64,000 bases of DNA from Chlorogloea sp. CCALA 695 (GTDB taxonomy: Bacteria > Cyanobacteriota > Cyanobacteriia > Cyanobacteriales > Chroococcidiopsidaceae), in contig NZ_PVWN01000006.1 of NCBI RefSeq assembly GCF_003003885.1, positions 62,001 through 126,000 of the forward strand, written 5' to 3'. Positions 18,031 to 25,892 of the stretch are shown piece by piece. The stretch's first letter is position 1. The number at the start of each line of letters is the position of its first letter. The notes under the pieces are model-generated. The model made no database searches. It saw nothing but the letters and a program-made list of their open reading frames with translations, and was not told where the DNA came from. The translations under genes were made by a program, and so were the position numbers.

Positions 18031-18837
18031 ATGATCGATTTAAATCAAATCGTCGGTACGCACGATATTCTTTTTATCACCTTCGATACTCTGCGCTATG
18101 ACGTAGCCCAAGAATTATTAACACAAGGACGCACCCCCAACTTAGCCGCAGTTTTACCAAAAAGTGGTTGGGAAGAACGCCATTCGCCAGGAAACTTTAC
18201 TTATGCTGCCCATCATGCCTTTTTTGCTGGATTTTTGCCTACACCCATCGCCCCAGGAATACACCCACGACTGTTTGCTTTAGGGTTTGAAGGTAGTACC
18301 ACTACAAATAATCTCACTTACGTACTTGATGGTTCTAATATTGTCGACGGACTTGCAGCCATTGGCTATCACACTGTTTGTATCGGCGGTGTCGGCTTTT
18401 TTAACAAACTCAACCCCCTTGGTAGTGTTTTCCCCGCTCTTTTTGCCGAAAGCTATTGGAGTCATGAGTTAGGAGTTACTAATCCTAACTCTACAGAAAA
18501 TCAGGTAGCGATCGCCCAACAAATCATTGCTAAGACACCCGCAAATCAACGCCTATTTTTATTTATTAATATCTCCGCCCTGCATCAACCAAATTATTTC
18601 TATCTCCCCGGTGCTACAACAGACACGATAGAATCTCACGCCGCCGCCTTGGAATATATAGATAGCCAGTTAAGCAAACTTTGGGAAGCATTACGACAAC
18701 GCCCTACCTTTTGTATTCTTTGTTCCGATCATGGCACAACCTACGGCGAAGATGGGTATACAGGTCATCGTCTTAGTCATCCCTTAGTGTGGACGATTCC
18801 CTATGCAGAGTTCCTATTGGAGACAGGAAAGATGTAG
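18031..18837 (+). CDS. STM4013/SEN3800-family sulfatase-like hydrolase
   Basis: 268 residues of the alkaline phosphatase/sulfatase superfamily. The first metal-binding region is ITFDTLRYD (about residues 15-24), and the second is CSDHGTTYGEDGYTGHR near residues 233-249. The sulfatase nucleophile motif C/S-x-P-S-R is not seen, so it may be a phosphodiesterase or phosphotransferase-like member. The N terminus agrees with the STM4013 family. The last Met codon and the stop lie inside a short palindromic repeat (18832-18858), so the exact C terminus may have been altered by it. It is coupled to STM4014 (5-base gap). Confidence 0.82.
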   Translation: MIDLNQIVGTHDILFITFDTLRYDVAQELLTQGRTPNLAAVLPKSGWEERHSPGNFTYAAHHAFFAGFLPTPIAPGIHPRLFALGFEGSTTTNNLTYVLDGSNIVDGLAAIGYHTVCIGGVGFFNKLNPLGSVFPALFAESYWSHELGVTNPNSTENQVAIAQQIIAKTPANQRLFLFINISALHQPNYFYLPGATTDTIESHAAALEYIDSQLSKLWEALRQRPTFCILCSDHGTTYGEDGYTGHRLSHPLVWTIPYAEFLLETGKM

Positions 18838-18858
18838 AGACGTAGCAGTGCTATGTCT
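18832..18858 (+). repeat. Short palindromic repeat, partial copy
   Basis: ATGTAGAGAC begins the element, as it does at 29472. The inner arms AGACGTAGCA (18838-18847) and TGCTATGTCT (18849-18858) are complementary in 9 of 10 positions. It provides the last codon and stop of the STM4013-like gene. It is the same family as the palindrome at 29472-29504, a type of dispersed repeat common in cyanobacterial intergenic DNA. Confidence 0.6.
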
Positions 18859-18915
18859 GGGAATTAGCGGGATCAAGTCTAATTTTTCATTATTCACAAC
18901 ACAAATTTATATCCA

Positions 18916-20268
18916 ATGATTACAACTAAGTTTCAAAATCCCCAACCCAAAATTCAAGACTTGCAATCTCTCCTCGCAGCATCTCCTTATCAAGCTTACG
19001 TCTACTCCTATCCTCATAAAACCGCTTACCGCCCTCTAAATCCTGCTGTATCTTTAGCCGATTTGTGGTCAAAGCAAAATAAAAAATCACTATTTCTTTA
19101 CATCCACATCCCCTTTTGCGAGATGCGTTGCGGATTTTGTAATCTGTTTACTACCGTTACCCACAATGAAGACTTTGTAAGTCAATATATCCGCACAGTG
19201 CAGCGTCAAGCTTTAAAGGTAAAAGCAGAATTGGGAGAGACTTCTTTTGCTAGATTTGCCCTCGGTGGTGGTACGCCCACACAATTACCAATTCACCATT
19301 TAGAAACAATCCTCAACATTGCTGAAGAAACGATGGGCGCGAATTTGCAACATATTCCTGCGTCTGTGGAAATGTCACCGGAAACCGCTACAGGAGATAA
19401 ACTGAAACTGTTACGCGATCGCGGTGTAACTAGAGTAAGTATTGGTGTACAAAGTTTTATCGAGTCCGAAGTATTAGCAACTCAACGCCGTCAAACCACC
19501 GCCCAAGTAGAAGCCGCACTTACCCGAATGCGCGAGGCGGGATTTCCTACCATAAATATCGATTTAATCTACGGTTTACCTGGTCAAACTGTAAATAGCT
19601 GGTTGCAATCGATTGAATCGGCTTTGCGCTTTGATCCCGAAGAAATTTATCTCTATCCCCTGTACGTGCGACCGCTTACAGGTTTGGGGTGTACAGACAA
19701 AGAATGGGATGATGTTCGCACTGCTTGCTATCGTACCGGGCGATCGCTACTTTTATCCCAAGGCTACTCTCAAGTTTCCATGCGAATGTTTAGCCGCAAC
19801 ACTTTATCTTCCCCCTCCCCCATCTACTGCTGTCAAGCCGATGGAATGCTAGGCTTAGGCTGCGGGGCGCGTTCTTATACCGATACTTTACATTATGCGA
19901 ATGATTATGCCGTAGGAGCTAAAGAAATTCGAGACATTCTCCAAGCGTATATTCAAACCCCCTCAGAAGCCTTTAATTACATAAATTATGGCTTTCAACT
20001 AGACGCGGAAGATCGCCGCCGTCGCTACATTTTGTTATCTCTTTTATCTGATGAGGGCTTGAATGAGCAAGATTACAAGCAGCAGTTTAGTAGCGATGTA
20101 ATGGTAGACTTTCCCGAACTATCTCAACTTTTTGCTTTGAAATTAGCGATCGCCCATCAGCAAGTTTTGCAGCTAACCGCAACAGGAATTGAGAAGTCGG
20201 ATGTAATTGGGGCGTGGTTATTTAGCGATCGCGTTAATCAATTAATGCAAGCCTACGAATTAAAATAA
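18916..20268 (+). CDS. STM4012-family radical SAM protein (HemN/HemW-like)
   Basis: 450 residues. The radical-SAM [4Fe-4S] site is CX3CX2C at Cys68, Cys72 and Cys75 in IHIPFCEMRCGFCNLF, followed by the SAM-binding GGGTP and the conserved GVQSFIESE. The overall plan resembles coproporphyrinogen dehydrogenase-like proteins with a C-terminal winged-helix-like part. A true HemW is separately present at 43603, and this one has the STM4012 wording and neighbours. It is not expected to make heme; a modification of the LRR protein or of a small molecule is the likely role. It is 78 bases after the STM4013 gene. Confidence 0.85.
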   Translation: MITTKFQNPQPKIQDLQSLLAASPYQAYVYSYPHKTAYRPLNPAVSLADLWSKQNKKSLFLYIHIPFCEMRCGFCNLFTTVTHNEDFVSQYIRTVQRQALKVKAELGETSFARFALGGGTPTQLPIHHLETILNIAEETMGANLQHIPASVEMSPETATGDKLKLLRDRGVTRVSIGVQSFIESEVLATQRRQTTAQVEAALTRMREAGFPTINIDLIYGLPGQTVNSWLQSIESALRFDPEEIYLYPLYVRPLTGLGCTDKEWDDVRTACYRTGRSLLLSQGYSQVSMRMFSRNTLSSPSPIYCCQADGMLGLGCGARSYTDTLHYANDYAVGAKEIRDILQAYIQTPSEAFNYINYGFQLDAEDRRRRYILLSLLSDEGLNEQDYKQQFSSDVMVDFPELSQLFALKLAIAHQQVLQLTATGIEKSDVIGAWLFSDRVNQLMQAYELK

Positions 20269-20318
20269 TAGTGAAATTTGCTAGTAAATAATCTATATTT
20301 GCCAATGCCTAATCAAAC

Positions 20319-21587
20319 ATGAATGACAACCAAAATCAACCTACAGAATATGATGCAGTGCTTGGAGGAGTTTCGCCACCCCCATCCCAAGGCGTTATTT
20401 TGGGAGGAATACAAGGCGTTAAACATCGCTTGAATAGTTTAAGTCTTGAAGCCCGAATTGCAGCATTAAGTGAGGCGCTAAATTACGGCAACGAAGGTTT
20501 AGATTTAGTAACTGCAGCTTTAAAAGATAAGTTTAGAAAGGTACGTCATGCAGCTATGCAGTTGTTGAAAGAAAGAAGAGAGGAAAAAGCTAAATTAGCT
20601 GTACAAAATTACAAATTTTGTAGTAACTTTCGCTTTGAACGATTAAACGAGCTTCCGCTTCCATACGGACACGCTACTACCTTTGCTAATCGAAAAGTCA
20701 TAGAGGTTGACTCTTTTCCTCAAATTATCGATCCAGCAAAAACGGCTTATGCTTTAAGAGTCTCCAATGATTGGAGTCAAGAGGCACATCAATCTAATAT
20801 TACTATCCTAGATAAGTTTCAATCACTTCTAAAAGCTCGTCGGGCTAAGGAAATCGAAGCTTTGGTATTTGGCTTCTGTGGTTATACACTTTACCCTATA
20901 GTTGATATATTAGTTTCTGCGCGCGAAAATTTTAAAAATCTTAAAGCTGTATTCTTTGGAGACATTGACAATTCGGAATGCGACTCTCGTTCGATTATAT
21001 TAAATGATATTAGTAAAGTTTTGATCGCCTACCCTAATCTAGAAGTATTAAAAATTCGTTGTTCTGAATATGGATTAGATAAATTAGCATTCGAGCCATT
21101 ACATCACAATAAATTAAAAGCGCTGATAATTGAATCTGATAAACTGCACCCCGAAGTCCTAAATGAAATTTGCGCTCTTGAACTACCTGCACTGGAATAT
21201 CTAGAGTTATGGCTAGGAGAAGAAACAGATCATTTTGAAAATTTACCTCTTAAACCCGTGATGCCCATTATTTCCGGTCAGCGATTCTCTAAACTTAAAT
21301 ATTTAGGGCTGCGTCATAGCAATGATTCGGTGTATATTGCTCTTGCCTTAATTGAGTCATCATTAATTGAGCAATTAATAGAGTTAGATATCTCTATGGG
21401 CAACTTAGAAGATGATGGCGCGGAATTTTTGTTAAATTGTCCAGCAGTACACCAATTAGATACTCTCAATATCTCTCTCAATTGTTTATCTAATGATATG
21501 GTGACTCGGTTAAAACAGTTAGATATAGAAATCATCTGCGACAATTTCACCTATCGAGGTGAGCGATACTGTACTGCTAGTGAATAA
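20319..21587 (+). CDS. STM4015-family leucine-rich-repeat protein with HEAT-like N terminus (copy 2)
   Basis: 422 residues, a diverged paralogue of the gene at 15388. The HEAT-like module (residues 15-95: VILGGIQGVKHRLNSLSLEARIAA...) is followed by the STM4015 core: EALVFGFCG, GDIDNSECDSRSIILNDISKVLI, LEVLKIR, LEYLELWLG, LKYLGLRHS and LIELDISMGNLEDDGAEFLL. The C-terminal tail is GERYCTASE, matching SVAE/ALTE tails of the other copies. The leading residues MNDNQNQP parallel MSEQQNQP of copy 1. It lies between the two radical SAM genes, with its end 22 bases from the STM4011 start. Confidence 0.85.
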   Translation: MNDNQNQPTEYDAVLGGVSPPPSQGVILGGIQGVKHRLNSLSLEARIAALSEALNYGNEGLDLVTAALKDKFRKVRHAAMQLLKERREEKAKLAVQNYKFCSNFRFERLNELPLPYGHATTFANRKVIEVDSFPQIIDPAKTAYALRVSNDWSQEAHQSNITILDKFQSLLKARRAKEIEALVFGFCGYTLYPIVDILVSARENFKNLKAVFFGDIDNSECDSRSIILNDISKVLIAYPNLEVLKIRCSEYGLDKLAFEPLHHNKLKALIIESDKLHPEVLNEICALELPALEYLELWLGEETDHFENLPLKPVMPIISGQRFSKLKYLGLRHSNDSVYIALALIESSLIEQLIELDISMGNLEDDGAEFLLNCPAVHQLDTLNISLNCLSNDMVTRLKQLDIEIICDNFTYRGERYCTASE

Positions 21588-21609
21588 TTCAAGCCAAAAT
21601 AATTTACCA

Positions 21610-22485
21610 ATGAATTTAACTATTCTTTATCGCGGTTCATTAGTTAGTTGCAACTATGGTTGTGAATATTGTCCCTTTGCCAAACGCCAGCAAACCGCCG
21701 CCGAGTTAACAATTGATAAACAGCAATTAGAACGCTTTGTTAATTGGATAGGCGATCGCCCACAGCACCAGTTTTCAATTCTGTTCACGCCTTGGGGAGA
21801 AGCGTTAATTCATTCCTATTACCAACAGGCATTGATAAAATTAACCCAAATGCCTCATGTTAATAAAGCTGCAATCCAAACTAATCTATCGTGTCAATTA
21901 GATTGGGTGGAGGAATGCAACAAGGGCAAATTAGCATTGTGGGCAACTTTTCATTCGCAATGGGTTTCGCGCGGCTTGTTCCTTGCCAAATGCCTAGAAT
22001 TAGATCGTCGCGGTGTTCGTTTCAGTGCGGGTGTTGTGGGTTTTTCGCAGTTCAAAGACGAGATTGCAACTTTGCGTCAAGAGTTACCAGCCCACATTTA
22101 TCTGTGGATTAATGCAGTTAAGAAAGAACTGGCTAATTTATCCTTAGAAGACCGAAATTTCTTTGAGGAAGTCGATCCTCTATTTTCAGTAAATACTCAA
22201 AACTATCCTAGCTTGGGTCATAGTTGCCGCGCCGGAAAATCGGTAATTTCTGTTGATGGTGATGGCAATATGCGCCGTTGTCACTTTATTGCTGAACCAA
22301 TTGGCAATATCTACGATCGCACCTTTGAATCTGCATTGTTTGAACGCCTCTGTACTAATACCTCCTGTCATTGTCATATCGGTTACGTTCACCTAGATTA
22401 TTTGGAGTTAGATAAGGTATTTGGTTCGGGAATTTTAGAGCGGATTCCCGATCAATTAATGGGAAAGGCGATCGCGCATCCGTAA
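21610..22485 (+). CDS. STM4011-family radical SAM protein with C-terminal cysteine cluster
   Basis: 291 residues from the ATG at 21610. An upstream GTG at 21559 would overlap the previous gene, and family members begin with a form of MNLTILYRG, so the ATG is preferred. The radical SAM motif is CX3CX2C at Cys14, Cys18 and Cys21 in SCNYGCEYCPFAKR. The C-terminal part carries a SPASM/twitch-like set: the segment SCRAGKSVISVDGDGNMRRC, then CTNTSCHCHIGY. Such domains bind auxiliary Fe-S clusters in peptide-modifying radical SAM enzymes. With STM4012 it gives the cluster two different radical SAM enzymes. Confidence 0.83.
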   Translation: MNLTILYRGSLVSCNYGCEYCPFAKRQQTAAELTIDKQQLERFVNWIGDRPQHQFSILFTPWGEALIHSYYQQALIKLTQMPHVNKAAIQTNLSCQLDWVEECNKGKLALWATFHSQWVSRGLFLAKCLELDRRGVRFSAGVVGFSQFKDEIATLRQELPAHIYLWINAVKKELANLSLEDRNFFEEVDPLFSVNTQNYPSLGHSCRAGKSVISVDGDGNMRRCHFIAEPIGNIYDRTFESALFERLCTNTSCHCHIGYVHLDYLELDKVFGSGILERIPDQLMGKAIAHP

Positions 22486-22522
22486 CTGGTAATACTAATA
22501 TTGCTCTATAAGTAAAACTCCC

Positions 22523-22685
22523 ATGTCAGAAAATCTCAATCAACCCAGAGAAATTGAAGAAGACACTTAGTGGGCATTTGGGCTATGTCAAATGCGTTGC
22601 TATTAGTCCTGATGGACAGTCAATTATAAGTGCAAGCAGCCATGAAGAAATCAAAATTTGGGGTTTGCCTGAACAGATATCTTAG
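22523..22685 (+). pseudogene. WD40-repeat protein remnant
   Basis: An ATG at 22523 opens 15 codons (MSENLNQPREIEEDT) with the same leader wording as the two STM4015 genes, then a stop. One base over, a last WD40 blade reads LSGHLGYVKCVAISPDGQSI, then IKIWGLPEQIS and TAG at 22685. Everything between the leader and the final blade is deleted. The parent was probably a cyanobacterial HEAT-WD40 protein sharing its N-terminal module with the LRR proteins. Confidence 0.75.
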
Positions 22686-22697
22686 TGTTAGAAGCAC

Positions 22698-23264
22698 TTA
22701 TTTAACTTTCAACCAACCAAATATATCTGCTGGCGAAATTTGCCAATTTTCCAGTACATCGAGAACGGTTAAATTATCGCTACCGTATTTTACCTCTGGT
22801 AATTGCTCTGGTTGAAATACCATCACCGATCTATCATCAGGATCGATAAACCACCCTAGTTTTGTCCCGTGATTAAGACAAAAAATAATTTTATTGATGA
22901 CACTATTAGCAGCTTGTTCGGGTGATAAAATTTCAATCGTCCAATCTGGGTAGCTTTCAAACCTATTGACAATCTCCCCATTCTCATCAACAGGAATATG
23001 TAACCACTCAAATACCGCAATATCTGGAACCTGAGAACGTCCTCCAAATGTGCAGCGTAACTCAGTTAATGCTAAAGCTAACTGACGGGATTTACCGACT
23101 TGATTGATAGTAGATGACAACTCAGTTTGAACAATACTATGTTTTCCTTGCGGCATGGGTTTTTGATAGATTTTCCCGTCGATATATTCGCTAGCTGGTT
23201 TTGTTTCTGGCAACTGCAAGAAATCTTCAACAGATATCAACAACTGGGACTTTATTGATGACAC
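22698..23264 (-). CDS. Uma2-family (DUF820) putative restriction-type endonuclease
   Basis: 188 residues of the Uma2/DUF820 family, very numerous in cyanobacteria and built on the PD-(D/E)XK nuclease fold. Typical landmarks: SVEDFLQLPETKPASEYIDG near the N terminus, VPDIAVF with the catalytic Asp, WTIEILSPEQ with the catalytic Glu, and LGWFIDPDDRSVMVF towards the end. The biological role is undefined; many members sit in mobile or repeat-rich regions, as here. Start at 23264 (MSSIKSQLL). Confidence 0.88.
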   Translation of the reverse strand: MSSIKSQLLISVEDFLQLPETKPASEYIDGKIYQKPMPQGKHSIVQTELSSTINQVGKSRQLALALTELRCTFGGRSQVPDIAVFEWLHIPVDENGEIVNRFESYPDWTIEILSPEQAANSVINKIIFCLNHGTKLGWFIDPDDRSVMVFQPEQLPEVKYGSDNLTVLDVLENWQISPADIFGWLKVK

Positions 23265-23326
23265 TATAAATAATTACTCCTGTAATCGTGACTACAATCG
23301 CCGATCGCAAATATCTAATTAATCAA

Positions 23327-23695
23327 CTATACCCATTGCCCTACAACTACTCGCACTTTACCATCTTCTAAAACTTCCTCCTCAACTTCAAGCCCCTGTT
23401 GGATTGTTGCCATTAATGTTTTGTGGGCGTATTTTTGAGTAATTGAGTTAACAAACTCCTGTTGATTAATTTTCGCTCCCCAAAAGTCGGCAACTATTTC
23501 GTAAATTTCGCCGCAATGGGGAAATCCTAAATCGTAACCGTTTTTTTGGCGAATTACATACTCCGATTGAGTGGTATTGCCATGATAGCCAAGCACATTA
23601 ATATTGCATTCAACTTGATAACCCAATTCTTGCAATACTTGAAAAAGAGTATCGCTGTTTTTAATTTGAACTTTGATTGTTGTAAAGTGAGACAT
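23327..23695 (-). CDS. ycf35: Ycf35 / DUF1257 protein
   Basis: 122 residues, full length for the Ycf35/DUF1257 family conserved in cyanobacteria and red-algal plastids. Recognisable parts are MSHFTTIKVQIKN at the start, GYDLGFPHCGEIYEIVADFWGA in the middle and a KYAH tail region. The function is unknown. The family is often encoded beside a ferredoxin and a Ycf46-type AAA ATPase; here the ATPase is only a broken fragment just upstream (23788-24079), so the usual operon is disrupted. Confidence 0.88.
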   Translation of the reverse strand: MSHFTTIKVQIKNSDTLFQVLQELGYQVECNINVLGYHGNTTQSEYVIRQKNGYDLGFPHCGEIYEIVADFWGAKINQQEFVNSITQKYAHKTLMATIQQGLEVEEEVLEDGKVRVVVGQWV

Positions 23696-23787
23696 TTTAG
23701 TTTTTGATACTGTTGTTAACTTGCTTCAATCAACTTCTAACGGCGAAATCTCTGGCTGAATTATACGTTGCTCAATTCTGCGGCTAG

Positions 23788-24079
23788 TTAAGTGTCACTA
23801 GACGCGGTTCTTGCGCCTGCTTCGGCTACCCATTGTTTCAAAGCTTCAATTTGCGTTCATAGCTAAAGGCACAGTTTGGGCGATCGCCTGTGCTATATCC
23901 TCTGTAACAAAATCCCGGCGCTGTCCATCTTTCATTGCAAAGGCTTGGTGCATCGCATCAACAATTACTTGCTCGATTTCTGCACCGCTAAAATTAGGGC
24001 TGGCTTTGGCTAATATAGCTAAATCAAATTCTCGTAAACGGTTGGGGCGTAATTTTTGTAAATGTACCTTAAAAATCTC
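23788..24079 (-). pseudogene. AAA ATPase (Ycf46-like) C-terminal fragment
   Basis: On the minus strand the reading starts EIFKVHLQKLRPNRLREFDL, then SGAEIEQVIVDAM, then DFVTEDIAQAIAQTVPLAM: the lid and sensor-2 region of cyanobacterial Ycf46-type AAA proteins. A one-base shift near 23852 moves the reading to QIEALKQWVAEAGARTASSDT and a stop. The P-loop and Walker B parts are absent, and an in-frame stop directly precedes the fragment. An unrelated 27-codon ATG frame (24152-24069) overlaps its left end and has no recognisable identity. Confidence 0.75.
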
Positions 24080-24152
24080 CTAAGGTGATGTATTGTTGCT
24101 GGCGATCGCTCAACGGAGTCTCGTAAACTTGATTGCGCTCGAAATTCGTCAT

Positions 24153-24585
24153 TTCGCCCCTAAAACTTAATTAGCGTGACATTACCGCCCTAACTGACGA
24201 AGACCATCAACGTTGTTACTTTATATATCAAATGAGAGAACAATCTTTTTGCTCCGGACTAAATTTAAGTTTATGGGTCAACTCATCGAACTAGCAATAG
24301 TATTGAAGGTAGAAATTGAGTAATTGCTGTTCTTGGTCGAAAAGACTTAGAGAATTTTTTATCAAAGCAATAGGGACTACAACACCCTACTTGTCTGCCT
24401 AAATAATTCTGAGGTCAAAATAAGTCCCGATACTTAGAGAACGAGTTAAAATTCTTTTAATTGGTATCTGATAGTTGCACTCTTGCTGATCGCTGTGAAG
24501 TGCGAGGTATTCTCCGCCCTTAAAAAGGAGGGAATTTCTGAGAAGCGCAAGTTATGAGCCAAAACTCTGTGTAGGAGCTAATTTA
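24153..24585. other. Gene-free spacer before the HEAT-repeat gene
   Basis: About 430 bases with no convincing gene. A short plus-strand frame (from about 24180: ITALTDEDHQRCYF...) may be decayed coding DNA but is unassigned. A small inverted repeat of the CCGCCCTT / AAGGAGGG type lies around 24514-24532, and an AGGAG sits about 10 bases before the ATG at 24586. I see no NtcA box here. Confidence 0.5.
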
Positions 24586-25875
24586 ATGATTGCAGATATC
24601 AAAGTTCAACTTTTACAACAGGCACAGGCGGCGCACAATGTAGGTAACTGGGAAATAGTTATTCAATGCTTGCAACAACTGGTAATTGTAGATATTGAGC
24701 AAGAAGCAAGTCAAATATTGGATTTAGCTCAAACAGTTTTGATTGAAGGCGATTTTTCTCAGCGTTGGGATATTGCGAAAGTGTTTCCCCGTTTAGGTGC
24801 AAATGTGGGAATTGGTATTGATCGCGCCATCGCTCCAATAGTAGAAATTGTTAAAAATGAAGAAGATGAAGAATTGCGCTGGTATGCAGCCAGGATTTTA
24901 GGGGAATTTAATCATCCGACTAAAGCGATCGCAGCTTTAGTTGACTTGCTCAAATCCTCCGAAAATGACGAATTAACCTCAATGGTAGCCAGCGCTTTAG
25001 GACAAATTGGCAACCCGGCTGTTGCTGCATTAAAGGAATTATTAGCAGAGGAAACTACACGCCTAATCGCTGTACAATCACTATCTCACATCCGGCGCTC
25101 AGAAATAATTGCCCCATTATTAACAGTAGTTAAAGATCCAGATGCCAAGATTAGAAAAACTTCCATTGAAGCTTTGGGGAGTTTTCATAACGCAGAGATT
25201 CCGCCAGTTTTGCTTGAGGCTTTAGACGATATTTCCGCACCAGTGAGAAAAGAAGCTGTTACAGGTTTAGGTTTTCGCTCTGACGTGCGAGAAGAATTAA
25301 ACTTAGTAGATAAGTTAATCCCTCGGTTGTACGACTTTAATCTAGAGGTTTGCTGTACTGCGGCAGTTTCTCTAGGTAGATTGGGAGGCGACATCGCTAC
25401 CAATGCTTTAAAATCTGTGCTAACTTCTCCTCTTACGCCGATAAACTTGCAATTAGAATGTATCAGAGCTTTGGGTAGAATAGAGACACCTCTAAGCTTG
25501 CAATATCTGCGCTCTTGCTTAAACGAACATTCCTTCCCCGTGCAACAAGAGGTTGTCAAGGTTTTAGGACAAGTACAAAAATTAAAAGTAATCGCCGGGG
25601 AGATTTTAATCGAAGCTTTGCAATTATCAAACACTCTGACTAGCGCGATCGCTTTATCATTGGGACGATTGGGCGAACTTCAAGCAATAGATCCCTTAAT
25701 AAATTTACTTGCTAATCCAGATACAGGAGTTAGGTTACACACGATCGCAGCTTTACAACAACTAGCCCCAGTTCAAGCGTACCAACAACTACAACATCTA
25801 AATAACGATTCTAAAATTACCTCAGAACTTACTCAAGGCATAGAATTTGCATTGCAAGAATGGCAACAAATATAA
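24586..25875 (+). CDS. HEAT-repeat protein next to ntcB (possible NirB-like protein)
   Basis: 429 residues, nearly all alpha-helical HEAT/PBS-lyase-type repeats of about 30 residues from residue 65 to the end (for example LRWYAARILGEF, MVASALGQIG, TTRLIAVQSLSHI, IRKTSIEALGSF, VRKEAVTGLGF, CCTAAVSLGRLG, LQLECIRALGRI). HEAT solenoids mediate protein-protein contacts or phycobiliprotein lyase/degradation functions. Its place directly before ntcB and cnaT suggests a nitrogen-assimilation role. A nirB gene helping nitrite reduction is known next to ntcB in other cyanobacteria; whether this is its orthologue I cannot tell. The E/F-type bilin lyase motifs were not recognised. Confidence 0.78.
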   Translation: MIADIKVQLLQQAQAAHNVGNWEIVIQCLQQLVIVDIEQEASQILDLAQTVLIEGDFSQRWDIAKVFPRLGANVGIGIDRAIAPIVEIVKNEEDEELRWYAARILGEFNHPTKAIAALVDLLKSSENDELTSMVASALGQIGNPAVAALKELLAEETTRLIAVQSLSHIRRSEIIAPLLTVVKDPDAKIRKTSIEALGSFHNAEIPPVLLEALDDISAPVRKEAVTGLGFRSDVREELNLVDKLIPRLYDFNLEVCCTAAVSLGRLGGDIATNALKSVLTSPLTPINLQLECIRALGRIETPLSLQYLRSCLNEHSFPVQQEVVKVLGQVQKLKVIAGEILIEALQLSNTLTSAIALSLGRLGELQAIDPLINLLANPDTGVRLHTIAALQQLAPVQAYQQLQHLNNDSKITSELTQGIEFALQEWQQI

Positions 25876-25892
25876 GCAGTCGTAAGCTAGTT

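Noticed and set aside
18916..20268. Reading this radical SAM protein as coproporphyrinogen III oxidase (HemN)
   Set aside because: The fold is HemN-like, but a HemW is present at 43603, and the neighbours and wording fit STM4012. Heme synthesis is not supported by context.
21559..21609. Upstream GTG start for the STM4011-like gene
   Set aside because: It would overlap the LRR gene in another frame and add 17 residues not seen in the family; the ATG at 21610 gives the normal start.
24069..24152. 27-codon minus-strand gene upstream of the AAA fragment
   Set aside because: It has a start and stop but no recognisable family, and overlaps the decayed ATPase in another frame; probably chance.
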